The notes below the pieces were generated by a model. That model searched no databases, was not told the origin of the DNA, and worked only from the letters and a program-made list of their open reading frames with translations. DNA of 64,000 nucleotides from Geothrix limicola. GTDB lineage: Bacteria > Acidobacteriota > Holophagae > Holophagales > Holophagaceae. The stretch spans positions 248,001 through 312,000 of the forward strand of contig NZ_BSDE01000003.1 of NCBI RefSeq assembly GCF_030268085.1. The letters are read 5' to 3'. Within the stretch, counting starts at the first letter, position 1. Each line of letters starts with the position of its first letter. The translations under genes were made by a program, and so were the position numbers. Below, piece by piece: positions 10,865-24,576 of the stretch.

Positions 10865-12337
10865 CTACTGCAGCCCCGTGAAGGCCACATCCACCTTCTG
10901 GTGTCCGGGGAAGCCCGGCAGGGGTTGGCTGCTGCGGCTACCGACGGTGCCTTCGAAGAAGTAGGGGCGCAGGAGGGCCTTGGCGCTGGGTGGCGCGAAA
11001 TAGAGATGGGCCGGCTGTCCGTGCAGGGCCTGGGCCGTGAGGTAACCCACGAGGGCGTGCTCGGCGGAGTGGTAGCCGCTCTTCCACTGATGGATCTTGG
11101 GGCCCTCCCAGGGCTGCATGTCGGGGCCACCGGCCCCACCCCAGACTTCGTGGCCCTGATGATCCACCATCACGCGGAACCAGAAGTCCGCCGTGCGCGG
11201 CAGGGGCATGGCCTGGGCAGGGTCGCGCAGCGCCAGCGTTTCGGCCAGCTGATCGAGCTCCGCGTAGATCCACCACTCCTTGCCTGAATCCACGGATCCA
11301 TCGGGCCGAAGCCGCGAGCCCCAGGTGCCTGAATCCGGCAGGTAGGCCTGTTTCAGCACGGCCTGGGCACCCGTGGTGGCGAGGTCCACCAGGGCCGGAT
11401 CCTTGGTGAGGCGGCCGATGCGCTCGAGCATCCAGTAGGCCTTGGCGCTGTGGCCGAAATCCGTGTGTCGCGAGCCCAGCTTCTTCTGGGCGGGATCGTG
11501 GAGGGTGCCCCAGAACAGGTGGCGGTCGGCGTCCTGGTAGTCGCGCACCATCACCTGGGCGAGCCGCTTCAGATCCGCGGTCCACGCCTTCCGGTCCCGC
11601 TCCGGCAGGATGGGCGTGAGCAGCAGCATGTAGGCGTTGACCTGGTCCAGCTGGGCCACCAGTTCCTGGCGCAGGTGCTCGCCGTCGGGGGATGCCTTCT
11701 TCACCCAGCGCAGGGCCTGCCACTGGGGGTTCCAGTATTCGGTGAAGATGTGCGCCTTGAGCCTCTTGATGTCGCGGAGCATGGCCTCGTCGCGGGTGAG
11801 GTAGTAGTACATCGCCAGGCCCAGCTCGGCGTAGGCGAGATCCTGCGTGGTGCGCGCGAGTACCTCGGGTTTGGCTTCGCCCTTCTCCCAGTAGGAGACG
11901 GCGCTACCGGTCTTCGGATCCAGGGCCTTCTTGCGGATGAAGGTCGCGCCGTCCCGCGCCAGCTCCAGCATCTTGGGGTCGCCCGTGAGGTGGTAGGCGA
12001 CGCCGTAGAAGTAGGTCTGGCGGGACTTCATGCGCACGTACTCGCGGCCGAAGTTCTCCTTGATCCAGCCCGGCGCCGTGGCGAGTTCTTCAGGGGGCTT
12101 CGTCCAATCCACGGCGTGGCCATCGTTGGAGCGGAAGGTGGGGAAGTCGCCCCGGGGCTGGCCCCAGGCGTCCGGCTGATTCCAGAAGGGCAGCAGGTCC
12201 TCGTTGAAGTGCTTCAGCCAGCGCTCGCCCGTGGGCAGGTCTGCGGGAAGCTGGGCCTGCGCGGAAGGGGCCGGAGATTGAGCCGGAAGTCCGGCGCCGG
12301 AGAGCACGAGTAATAGGCAAAGCGTGGGTTTCAGCAT
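10865..12337 (-). CDS. Secreted AGE/cellobiose-2-epimerase-like (alpha/alpha)6-barrel protein
   Basis: A 490-residue exported protein with a clear signal peptide (about residues 1-20). Repeated helical segments rich in Trp, His and Tyr, such as QTYFYGVAYHLTGD, DFGHSAKAYWMLERIG, KEWWIYAELDQLAE and GYHSAEHALVGYLTA, are typical of the N-acylglucosamine 2-epimerase / cellobiose epimerase superfamily, and the spaced histidines fit the active-site pattern. The exact substrate cannot be read. The start at 12337 has GGAG six bases upstream; an upstream in-frame ATG (12406) lacks one. It is convergent with the pullulanase gene, so a sugar-processing role is plausible but inferred. Confidence 0.65.
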   Translation of the reverse strand: MLKPTLCLLLVLSGAGLPAQSPAPSAQAQLPADLPTGERWLKHFNEDLLPFWNQPDAWGQPRGDFPTFRSNDGHAVDWTKPPEELATAPGWIKENFGREYVRMKSRQTYFYGVAYHLTGDPKMLELARDGATFIRKKALDPKTGSAVSYWEKGEAKPEVLARTTQDLAYAELGLAMYYYLTRDEAMLRDIKRLKAHIFTEYWNPQWQALRWVKKASPDGEHLRQELVAQLDQVNAYMLLLTPILPERDRKAWTADLKRLAQVMVRDYQDADRHLFWGTLHDPAQKKLGSRHTDFGHSAKAYWMLERIGRLTKDPALVDLATTGAQAVLKQAYLPDSGTWGSRLRPDGSVDSGKEWWIYAELDQLAETLALRDPAQAMPLPRTADFWFRVMVDHQGHEVWGGAGGPDMQPWEGPKIHQWKSGYHSAEHALVGYLTAQALHGQPAHLYFAPPSAKALLRPYFFEGTVGSRSSQPLPGFPGHQKVDVAFTGLQ

Positions 12338-12452
12338 CGTCGGCTCCGGGGGCTCGGGGCACCGAAAAGGTGGAATGGATCGCACGGGGTGCTCCCAACC
12401 TACCACTCCGGTTCCCGGCGCGGAACGCGGGAGGTCGGCTCCCGGAAGCCGC

Positions 12453-13718
12453 TCAGAGCTGCAGCAGCCGCCGCCAACCGAGTAGTCCCAACTGGCCGGA
12501 GCGGGCCCGCACCAGGGCGCCGAAGTAGGCGAGGGTGCCGATCATGGCGGCGCAGGCGGCGGGGATGGCGACGCGCAGCCAGGTGGGCTGTCGCTCGGAA
12601 AGCAGGGCCCAGCCGCAGAGGAGGACGGCCAGGCTGCCCAGGTAGACGAAGGCGTCCATCAGGCGCCGGATGCGGCGCGCGCTCTTGGCGCCCTTCCTTC
12701 CCAGCAGGCTTTCGACCTGGGGGCGCGAGACGCAGTGATCGAGGTAATCCGCCGCGGCCCTCAGGGTCAGCTCCAGGGGGACGGGCTTGGCGCTGCTTTC
12801 CGCCAGCAGCTCCTCGTAGAGGGCGAGGTAATGGCTCACCATGTGTTCGAGGCTGAAGGCCTCGCGGACCCGCGCCTGCACGCTGCGCGCCTCCTGGGGA
12901 TCGTATTCGGCGATGGCCCGCTCCAGATCCGTCGGCGTCGCGGGTCGGAGGAGGCGCCGTCCGAAATTGCAGTTCAGGAAGGTCTGGAAGCGCCCGTCTG
13001 TGACGAAGCCGCCCAGGCCCTCCAGGCCCCAGACGATGACGGCGTTGCCCTTGGCCATGGCCTCCATGGCGCTGCGTCCCAGGCCGAACACGAGGTCGTA
13101 GCGGCCGAGTTCGTCTTCGGGACGGGCCAGCGAACGCTGGAAGCCCGCGCCCGCCAGGCTGAGGGAGAGGCCCTGGCGCTGGCAGGCCCGCTCGAGATCC
13201 CGGTAGTCCGCGTGGGAGCGGATGTAGTTGCTGAAGAGCAGCGCCGTCTGGGGCCTGGATGGGAGGGGCGTCCTGGGGCTGAAGCGCCGCGTGTCCACGG
13301 TGTTGGGCAGGATGGTGACGAGCTCGGGCGGAACGCCCTGGGTCAAGACGAGGCGGTCCCGCCGCGTCTGATCCACGGCCACGAAGCGGCGGATCTGGGG
13401 AAAGGCGAGGGGCGTGTCGTGCCAGCTGTGCCAATCGTGGACGACGAAGAGGGCTGGCGCCTTCGGAAAGCGCAGCAGGGCCCGGGCCGTCTCTTCGCAA
13501 TGGTGCCCGTGGATGATCTCCGGCGCCTCGGAGATGTCGCCGAGGTGGCTCACGACGGGCACGGTGGCCTGCCTCAGATCCTCGGCGAGGGGCCCCAGAT
13601 CCGGCGAGTAGACGATGGGGTGCATGCCGCGGCCCAGCAGCCCCAGGGCCAGGTCGCGGATGAAGGTCTCCGTGCCGGTGCGGCCCGCCAGGGTGTGGTT
13701 GGTGAGAAGGATGCGCAA
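12453..13718 (-). CDS. Glycosyltransferase family 4-like protein with C-terminal membrane segments
   Basis: A 421-residue protein with a GT-B, GT4-like fold: N-terminal RILLTNHTLAGRTGTETF, a central HDWHSWHD, and a C-terminal donor-site segment around GRSAMEAMAKGNAVIVWGLEGLGG, the usual place of the EX7E-type motif. Two hydrophobic helices near residues 345-400 suggest membrane attachment, which is less common. I prefer the TTG at 13718 (GGGAGGGG eight bases upstream); an in-frame ATG at 13736 lies inside the gapA terminator stem. It is downstream of gapA on the same strand but separated by that terminator. Acceptor and sugar are unknown. Confidence 0.75.
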   Translation of the reverse strand: MRILLTNHTLAGRTGTETFIRDLALGLLGRGMHPIVYSPDLGPLAEDLRQATVPVVSHLGDISEAPEIIHGHHCEETARALLRFPKAPALFVVHDWHSWHDTPLAFPQIRRFVAVDQTRRDRLVLTQGVPPELVTILPNTVDTRRFSPRTPLPSRPQTALLFSNYIRSHADYRDLERACQRQGLSLSLAGAGFQRSLARPEDELGRYDLVFGLGRSAMEAMAKGNAVIVWGLEGLGGFVTDGRFQTFLNCNFGRRLLRPATPTDLERAIAEYDPQEARSVQARVREAFSLEHMVSHYLALYEELLAESSAKPVPLELTLRAAADYLDHCVSRPQVESLLGRKGAKSARRIRRLMDAFVYLGSLAVLLCGWALLSERQPTWLRVAIPAACAAMIGTLAYFGALVRARSGQLGLLGWRRLLQL

Positions 13719-13724
13719 AAGAAG

Positions 13725-13761
13725 AACCCCTCCCATGGACCCTCGGATCCAGGGAGGGGTT
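13725..13761 (-). terminator. Rho-independent terminator of gapA
   Basis: Read on the minus strand, AACCCCTCCC pairs exactly with GGGAGGGGTT and the stem extends inward through TGGATCC/GGGTCCA, followed by the T-rich tail CTTCTTTT (13726-13717). It lies 26 bases after the gapA stop. The 3' arm and tail also supply the ribosome-binding site and TTG start of the next gene, so readthrough and translation of the glycosyltransferase may be linked. Confidence 0.8.
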
Positions 13762-13786
13762 GAACGTCCCTCAGATCAGGCGGTGA

Positions 13787-17291
<3,505 letters not shown>

Positions 17292-17329
17292 GACATGTTC
17301 CTTCTGGTGCCCGGCAACGCCTCGGCGGA

Positions 17330-17344
17330 TGTAATATTATTACT
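17330..17344. promoter_or_regulatory. Putative HexR operator 1 (edd/zwf intergenic)
   Basis: TGTAATATTATTACT is a 15-bp palindrome, perfect except for the outermost pair. The HexR consensus known from gammaproteobacteria is close to TGTAATTWAATTACA. The site lies 38 bases upstream of the edd start and 54 upstream of zwf, in an AT-rich island. A hexR gene lies in the same cluster. Binding is inferred. Confidence 0.65.
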
Positions 17345-17371
17345 TCGCGACGCCGATTCCATCACAAATAT

Positions 17372-17386
17372 CGTAGTATTTCTACA
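17372..17386. promoter_or_regulatory. Putative HexR operator 2 (zwf-proximal)
   Basis: CGTAGTATTTCTACA reads TGTAGAAATACTACG on the other strand and fits the TGTAR-N5-YTACA pattern with an imperfect outer pair. It ends 12 bases before the zwf start codon, placing it where a repressor would block zwf initiation. Its centre is 42 bases from that of operator 1, four helical turns. Confidence 0.5.
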
Positions 17387-17398
17387 TTCGGAGTGCGC

Positions 17399-18859
<1,461 letters not shown>

Positions 18860-18861
18860 AG

Positions 18862-19551
18862 GTGGCAAGGCTGCACGAATTCGCGGACATGGCCGCGCTC
18901 ACGGCCGCCTTGGCCGAGCGCGTGGCGTGGCGCCTGCGCGACGATCTGGCTCAGCACGAGCAGGTGGTGCTGGCGGTCTCCGGCGGCAAGAGCCCGGTGC
19001 CCCTCTTCGACGCCCTGTCGGCCCAGTCCCTCGTCTGGAGCCGCGTGGCCGTCACCCTGGCCGACGAGCGCTGGGTGCCGCCCGATCATCCCGACAGCAA
19101 CGAAGCCCTCGTCCGCACCCACCTGTTGAAGGACCGCGCGGCGACGGCGCTCATGGTGCCCTTCTGGAACGGCGACGCGGTGCCCGAGACGGCCGCCCCG
19201 GCCCTGTCCCGGGTGCTGGACGCGCTGCCGCACCCCTTCAGCGAAGTCATCCTGGGCATGGGCGAGGATGGCCACATCGCCTCCCTCTTCCCCGGGGCGC
19301 CCGAATTGGCCGCGGGGCTGTCGACCCGGGCCTCGGCCCTGGCCGTCAATCCGACGCTCGCGCCCCACGCACGCCTGAGCCTGTCGCTGCATGCGCTGCT
19401 GAACACCCGCGACATCGTGCTGCTGATCACGGGCGAAGCCAAGCGGCGCGTCTACGAGCGCGCGCTGGGCCAGGGGTCCGAGGAGGAATTGCCTGTGCGC
19501 GCCATCCTGCGCCAGAACGGCGTGCCGGTTTCGGTATTCTGGGCCCCGTGA
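18862..19551 (+). CDS. pgl: 6-phosphogluconolactonase (DevB/SOL type)
   Basis: Hydrolyses 6-phosphogluconolactone to 6-phosphogluconate, linking Zwf to Edd. The 229 residues show the family landmarks LAVSGGKSP, TLADERWVPPDHPDSN and ILGMGEDGHIASLFPG. The GTG start is two bases after the zwf stop and GAGGA lies within the zwf 3' end. It ends just before, or overlaps, the hexR start, so the three genes are one transcription unit. Confidence 0.95.
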   Translation: MARLHEFADMAALTAALAERVAWRLRDDLAQHEQVVLAVSGGKSPVPLFDALSAQSLVWSRVAVTLADERWVPPDHPDSNEALVRTHLLKDRAATALMVPFWNGDAVPETAAPALSRVLDALPHPFSEVILGMGEDGHIASLFPGAPELAAGLSTRASALAVNPTLAPHARLSLSLHALLNTRDIVLLITGEAKRRVYERALGQGSEEELPVRAILRQNGVPVSVFWAP

Positions 19552-19553
19552 GT

Positions 19554-20396
19554 ATGTCCCTTCTCAGCCGCATCCAGGCCCTCCTCCCCGACCTCCCGCC
19601 CTCCGAAAAGCGGGTGGCGGAGCTGGTGCTGAACCGGCCCGTGGAGGTGGTCTCGGCGCCCATTTCGCAGATCGCCCAGTGGTCCGACGTGAGCCAGCCG
19701 ACGGTGATCCGCTTCTGCCGCCGCCTGAAATGTCCGGGCCTGCCCGGGTTCAAGCTCAAGCTGGCGGGCGATCTGGGCGCGGGCATCCCCTTCGTCCATG
19801 CGAGTCTCGCGCCCGGGGACGACCTGAGCCAGCTCATCGGAAAGGTCTTCGATCACGCGGTGGCGGGCCTGGCCCGGGGCCGGAACGCCCTGCCGCCCGA
19901 GGCCGTGGACCGGGCGGTGGAGGCCCTCGACCGGGCCAGCCGCATCGAGTGCTATGGCCTGGGCAATTCGGCTATCACGGCCCAGGACGCCCAGATGAAG
20001 CTCTTCCGCCTGGGCACGGCCACGGTGGTCTGCACGGATTCGCAGATCCAGCGCGTCGCCGCGGCCCTGCTGCCCGGGGATGCCGCGGTGCTCGTCATCT
20101 CGAACTCCGGGCGGACGAAATCGCTCCTCGACGTGGCGGCCCTCGCCCGGCGATCAGGGGCCACGATCATCGCCCTCACCCGCTCGGACTCGCCCCTGGC
20201 CGAGGCGGCCGACATCCTGCTGCCCGCGGACGTGCAGGAGAATCCGGAAGTCTACGCGCCCATGGTTTCGCGCCTCGTCCACCTCGCCATCATCGATGTG
20301 CTGACGGTGGCCCTGGCCCTGCGCAAAGGGCCCGCCGCCATCACGCGCATGGAAGTGGCCAAGGCCTCGCTCCAGGCCACGCGCGAGCCCCGCTAG
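19554..20396 (+). CDS. hexR: HexR-like RpiR-family transcriptional regulator
   Basis: Predicted regulator of central carbon genes, about 280 residues. An N-terminal RpiR helix-turn-helix (residues 1-77) contains SQPTVIRFCRRLKCPGLPGF, and a C-terminal SIS sugar-phosphate domain contains LVISNSGRTKSL and VYAPMVSRLVHLAIIDVL. In both halves it is more like E. coli HexR than other RpiR proteins. In proteobacteria HexR is released from DNA by KDPG. It closes the zwf-pgl-hexR unit, and palindromes of the HexR type lie upstream of zwf/edd. An in-frame GTG at 19548 overlapping the pgl stop is an alternative start. Its stop shares CTAG with the convergent gene. Confidence 0.88.
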   Translation: MSLLSRIQALLPDLPPSEKRVAELVLNRPVEVVSAPISQIAQWSDVSQPTVIRFCRRLKCPGLPGFKLKLAGDLGAGIPFVHASLAPGDDLSQLIGKVFDHAVAGLARGRNALPPEAVDRAVEALDRASRIECYGLGNSAITAQDAQMKLFRLGTATVVCTDSQIQRVAAALLPGDAAVLVISNSGRTKSLLDVAALARRSGATIIALTRSDSPLAEAADILLPADVQENPEVYAPMVSRLVHLAIIDVLTVALALRKGPAAITRMEVAKASLQATREPR

Positions 20397-21544
20397 GCCG
20401 GAAGGTTGGTCGGACGATAGGGCGCCGGTGTCCGGTCGGGTTCGCAAAGCACCGCCGAGGCGGACTGGCGTTCCTGGATCGAAGCGTCCAGGCTCAACCC
20501 GCTTGGGAACGTGCGCGGCCCGAGGCGCACGCCCGGCAGGCACCAGGGCAGGGCGGCCCAGGGTTGATGAGCCGTCGCCGTCGCGTTGGGCTGGATGCCA
20601 TCGAGCCATCCGGGGCGGAAGGTGAGGCCCACCTGGCCGAGCTGCTGGGCCATCCATTTCAGCGCGCCATCCGACAGGCCGCTTTCACCGTTGGCCGAGG
20701 GATAGCCGCCGCCCACATCCGCGTGGGCGCCCGGGAACAGCACCTGGCGGATGCGGTCGGCCGGATCCCAGAGGGTGGGCACGAAGTCGTCGCGCCGTTC
20801 GTCCAGGGCCACCGCGTGGAAGCCGTTCAGCACCTTGTCGCTGAGCTTGGTGTCGGCGAAGCGGAAGGCGTCCTGGCGCTGCCCGGCGTCGTAATCGGGA
20901 ATCCCCATGGCCCCGACGGTGTCCCACACGCCGACGGCGGCCAGGGTCGGCACGGGCACGAGGTCCGCGTCCTTGAGGGAACCTTGGGAGAGGAAGGCCG
21001 GCAGGTCGGCGATGATCTCGCCGAGACAGGCCAGGCTGAAGGGATTGCGCAGGGCGGCGCGCCGGTAGCGGTACCAGGCCTCGGCGCCGCAGCGGTAGGC
21101 CTTCTCGTGATCGGCGGTGAGGGCGGGATTGAGCAGGCCCTGGGAGGCGATCAGGCCCGCCAGGGCGCGGGCCGTGTAGGCACCGCGGCTGAAGCCGAGG
21201 ATGGTGATGGCGTCGCCCGGCGCGTAGTTGCGCGAGATGAAGGTGTAGCCGCGGACGATGCGTGAAATGATCCCTGCGCCGAAGGCGCCGCCCATGAGCT
21301 TGATGATGGGGTTGCGGGAATCGCCGACGCCGTGGAGGTACTTGGCGATCTGGATGGTGGCGCCGTCCTGCTGCAGTTCCTTCTCCTGTTCGTCCGCCAG
21401 CAGCAGGGAGGCGTCGGACAGGGCGCCATCCAGGCCCACGAAGAGCTTGTAGACGTTGGTCGGATCCGAGGTCTGATCGTGGTTCTCGTCTTCGTTCGGA
21501 TTGTTCCAGGTGCCGTCCGCGCAAAAGACGATCTGTTTCGACAT
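20393..21544 (-). CDS. DUF2235 alpha/beta-hydrolase (Tle1-like family)
   Basis: A 383-residue protein of the DUF2235 family, which contains uncharacterised hydrolases and the Tle1 phospholipase effectors of type VI secretion. It begins KQIVFCADGTWNNP; the nucleophile elbow is GFSRGAYTAR with S119, and PGAHADVGGGY carries the expected Asp/His region. No signal peptide or membrane segment is visible. No type VI genes are in the window. It is 36 bases downstream of a membrane-anchored pentapeptide-repeat gene on the same strand, suggesting a two-gene unit. Substrate is unknown. Confidence 0.8.
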   Translation of the reverse strand: MSKQIVFCADGTWNNPNEDENHDQTSDPTNVYKLFVGLDGALSDASLLLADEQEKELQQDGATIQIAKYLHGVGDSRNPIIKLMGGAFGAGIISRIVRGYTFISRNYAPGDAITILGFSRGAYTARALAGLIASQGLLNPALTADHEKAYRCGAEAWYRYRRAALRNPFSLACLGEIIADLPAFLSQGSLKDADLVPVPTLAAVGVWDTVGAMGIPDYDAGQRQDAFRFADTKLSDKVLNGFHAVALDERRDDFVPTLWDPADRIRQVLFPGAHADVGGGYPSANGESGLSDGALKWMAQQLGQVGLTFRPGWLDGIQPNATATAHQPWAALPWCLPGVRLGPRTFPSGLSLDASIQERQSASAVLCEPDRTPAPYRPTNLPA

Positions 21545-21580
21545 GTCTGTCTCCAGGGGGGCCGCTCGAGGGCGGGCGGG

Positions 21581-22900
21581 TCAGTGGGGGTGGGATCCGG
21601 TCTTCCGCCGTCCGGGGTGGGTGCGGTTCAGGCTGGCCACATCGAGGTCGAAGAGCCCCGTGTCGATGACACAGTCGATGAAGGTGGGGTGAATGAAGGC
21701 GCAGGTTCGGAAATCCGCACCGCCGAAGCGGCAGCCTTCGAAGGTGGCGTCCGTGAAGGTGGCGGAGGGCCACCTGGAGCCGCCGAAATCGCAACGGAGG
21801 AAGGCGGTCTTCTGGACCACGGCCGCCTGTCCGTTCAGCCCCATCAGCTCGCAGTCCTCGAAGCGGTCGTGGGACCACTCGGCCTCCGAAAGGTCCGAGG
21901 CGGTGAGCTTGGCGTGGCGGAATTCGGACTCAACCCAATGGGATTTTGGAGCGTGGACCTTCCGGAGGTCGGACTGGTCGAAGCGGCAGCCCGTGACGTG
22001 AAGGCCCGGCAGCTCGGCCTGGACGAGGCTCGCCTTCAGGAAGGTCGCGGCCTCCAGGTGGGCGCCGTCGAAATGCGAGTGGTCGAGATCGGCGTGATCG
22101 AAGGTGCCTTTTTTCAGCACGAGGTGGACGGCCTGCAGGGGGCCCTTGGCCCCGGTGAGGTCGCAGCCCTGGAGGTGGGCGTCCGTGAAGACGGCGCCTT
22201 CGAGCACGGCGCCGCGGAAGTTGCCTTCCCGGATGCGGGCCTGCTTGAGAACCGCGCCCCGGAGGTTGCACTTCCGGAAGTTCGCGCCCTGGAGCTTGAG
22301 GCCGAGGAAGATGCACTTGGACAGGTCCACGTCCGCGAGGTCGTACTGCTGGGTGGAGCCGCCATCCGCCTGGATCAGGAGGTTCTGGATGGCCACCTTG
22401 GTCCGGGCCGCGAGGCGCTCGCCGTCATAGATGTCACCGGCCTGAAGGATCGTGTTGGAGGTTTCGGCCTCGAAGACCTGGGCGATGCGGTTCAGACGGA
22501 TCAGTTCGGGTAGCACCTCGGGGCCCATGCTCACGAGGGCCAGCAGCACCGACTTGCTGATCTCCTCGTCGAAACGGCCCAGGGACATGGTGAGGAGGCG
22601 CCCGGTCTCCTTCGGGTAGAGCGACAGGGCGAGGATGATCCAGGTCTTCTTCTCGGCGTCAGGGGCCTGGTTGAAGGCCGCGAGGAGGTTGGCCACCCGC
22701 TCGGCGCGGCGGCCCTCCTCGTCGAGGCGCTGCTGGTCCAGGCGGTCCTTGTCGGCCTTCGCCCGCTGCGCGCGGTCCTGCTGCCTCTGATCGAAATAGC
22801 GGACGAGCGCCCAAATGGCGCCGATGAATCCCGCCAGGATCGTGAACGCCAGGGTGCCGGCGTCCACGAGGGCCTTGATGAATTTGGGATCGGTCAGCAC
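21581..22900 (-). CDS. Membrane-anchored pentapeptide-repeat protein
   Basis: A 439-residue protein. One hydrophobic segment near residues 15-33 is followed by a charged, probably coiled stretch (about 36-75), a helical region, and then a long pentapeptide-repeat beta-helix from about 185 to 425 with A(D/N)LXX-type units such as GANFRKCNLRGAVLKQA and DFGGSRWPSATFTDATFEGCRF. The GTG start has CGGAG six bases upstream. It precedes the DUF2235 gene by 36 bases and is probably co-transcribed. Function is unknown; an anchoring or immunity role for the hydrolase is only a hypothesis. Confidence 0.8.
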   Translation of the reverse strand: MLTDPKFIKALVDAGTLAFTILAGFIGAIWALVRYFDQRQQDRAQRAKADKDRLDQQRLDEEGRRAERVANLLAAFNQAPDAEKKTWIILALSLYPKETGRLLTMSLGRFDEEISKSVLLALVSMGPEVLPELIRLNRIAQVFEAETSNTILQAGDIYDGERLAARTKVAIQNLLIQADGGSTQQYDLADVDLSKCIFLGLKLQGANFRKCNLRGAVLKQARIREGNFRGAVLEGAVFTDAHLQGCDLTGAKGPLQAVHLVLKKGTFDHADLDHSHFDGAHLEAATFLKASLVQAELPGLHVTGCRFDQSDLRKVHAPKSHWVESEFRHAKLTASDLSEAEWSHDRFEDCELMGLNGQAAVVQKTAFLRCDFGGSRWPSATFTDATFEGCRFGGADFRTCAFIHPTFIDCVIDTGLFDLDVASLNRTHPGRRKTGSHPH

Positions 22901-22965
22901 CTCGGACTCCGGGTGATCCGGCCCAGCCTATCAGAGCGCGACTGGGAAAAGTCCGTGAGAAATGT

Positions 22966-24576
22966 CTACCGGATGGGCTTGAAGGCGGGGCGGGTGTCGG
23001 CGTTGGCCAGGGCCTGGCCCAGGTCGAAGGTGAACTGGGCCTGCTGCGCCATGCCGCGCAGATCCCAGGTCGGGTCGTACTCGTCCGTCACCTGGTGGTA
23101 GCGCTTTCCGTAGGTCGCGGCCTTGGCCTTCAAGGCCGCCGGATCGGCGCCGAGGTAGTCGTGGCCTCCGCCCACGGAAAGGGCGGGCACGCCGGCCTGC
23201 ACGAAGCTGTAGTGGTCCGAACGGAAGTAGCCGCCGCCCGTATCCGGGCGGGCGGGGGCGATCATGAGGCCCGAAGCCTTGGCCACGGCGGCGCCGACCT
23301 CGCCCAGAGTGCTGCGCTCGCCGAAGGGCAGGCCGATGTCGCGGGTGGGGGCGACGAAGTTGAGGCAGTCCAGGTTGAGGTCCGCGGCCGTCTTCGCCAG
23401 CGGCCACAGGGGATCCGCCGCGTAGGCCTTGGATCCCAGCAGGCCCTGCTCCTCGCCGCAGACGAAGAGGAACATCCGGCTGCGCCGCGCGGGCGCGTGG
23501 CGGGCGGCCTGGGCCATGGCCAGCAGGCCCGCGCAGCCTGAGGCGTTGTCGATGGCGCCGTTGTAGATGGTGTCGTCCTCGTGGCCCGGTTCGGACTGGG
23601 GATGGGTGTCCACGGCCAGATCGGTGCCCCGGCCCAGGTGATCCCAGTGGGCGGAGTAGATCACGACTTCATCCTTCAGGGCCGGATCGGTGCCCGGCAC
23701 CAGGCCCGCCACGTTGAACTGCTCGAGGGTGCGCACGGAGCTGCTGAGGTGGCCCTTCATCTGCAGATCCAGGGGCACGGGCTGGAAATCCCGCCGCAGG
23801 GCCCGGGCGCGCAGGGTGTCGAGGTCCTGGCCGCCCTGTTTCACCAGGGCCCTGGCCGTGTCCTCGGTGACCCAGCCCTTGAGGGGGGCGCCCGCGGCCT
23901 CCTTGGCGAGGGAAAAGCGTTCCGCGTCCCATCCGGTGCGCACGACGGACCAGCCGTAGGTGGCGGAAGGCGTCGTGTGGATCAGCAGCACGCCCGCGGC
24001 TCCGCGCCGGGCGGCCATCTCGAACTTGGTGGTCCAGCGGCCGTAGGCGCTGAGGTTCGGCCCCTCGAAGAGGCCCGGCTCCTCGGCGGTGGGGGCGGGC
24101 TCGTTGACCATCATGAGCAGCACCTTGCCGTGCAGGTCCACGCCTTTGTAGTCGTCCCAGCGGTACTCGGGCGCCTCGATGCCGAAACCCACGAACACGA
24201 CGGGCGCGTCGAAGGTCTGCTCGGTCTCGGCCCGGCCCGATCCGAAGACGATCTCGGATCCGAACCGCGGCGTGGCGCAGGCACCCCCGCCCATGAAGCT
24301 GATGGTGCTGCGCGGCACGAGGGTCCGCAGGCCCAGCAGGGACACGGCCTGGCGGTAGGAACCCCGCACCGGGCTGAGGCCCAGGGCCTGGAGCTGGGTC
24401 TCCAGGTAGCGCACCGTGAGATCGGCGCCGCGCTGACCGGTGCCGCGGCCCTCCAGCAGGTCATCGGAGAGGAAGGCGAGGTGGGCGCGCAGGGTCGCCT
24501 CCTGGACCTTGGGGGCGGGCACGGCCCCCTGGGCAAGCAGGCCGGCCGCGGCCAGTACAGGCAGCATGAAACGCAT
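22966..24576 (-). CDS. Secreted M28-family zinc aminopeptidase with PA domain
   Basis: A 536-residue exported peptidase with a signal peptide of about 18 residues. A PA-type insert covers about 120-290. The M28 zinc ligands are visible: H310 in SAHWDHLG, D343 in GAIDNASG, the E375/E376 pair in CGEEQGLLGS, D403 in LNLDCLN, and H455 in SDHYSF. Such enzymes release N-terminal amino acids from peptides in the periplasm or outside the cell. The ATG at 24576 is supported by GGGAG five bases upstream; an upstream in-frame ATG (24612) would put the signal peptide inside the protein. The ribosome-binding site lies inside a hairpin. Confidence 0.88.
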   Translation of the reverse strand: MRFMLPVLAAAGLLAQGAVPAPKVQEATLRAHLAFLSDDLLEGRGTGQRGADLTVRYLETQLQALGLSPVRGSYRQAVSLLGLRTLVPRSTISFMGGGACATPRFGSEIVFGSGRAETEQTFDAPVVFVGFGIEAPEYRWDDYKGVDLHGKVLLMMVNEPAPTAEEPGLFEGPNLSAYGRWTTKFEMAARRGAAGVLLIHTTPSATYGWSVVRTGWDAERFSLAKEAAGAPLKGWVTEDTARALVKQGGQDLDTLRARALRRDFQPVPLDLQMKGHLSSSVRTLEQFNVAGLVPGTDPALKDEVVIYSAHWDHLGRGTDLAVDTHPQSEPGHEDDTIYNGAIDNASGCAGLLAMAQAARHAPARRSRMFLFVCGEEQGLLGSKAYAADPLWPLAKTAADLNLDCLNFVAPTRDIGLPFGERSTLGEVGAAVAKASGLMIAPARPDTGGGYFRSDHYSFVQAGVPALSVGGGHDYLGADPAALKAKAATYGKRYHQVTDEYDPTWDLRGMAQQAQFTFDLGQALANADTRPAFKPIR

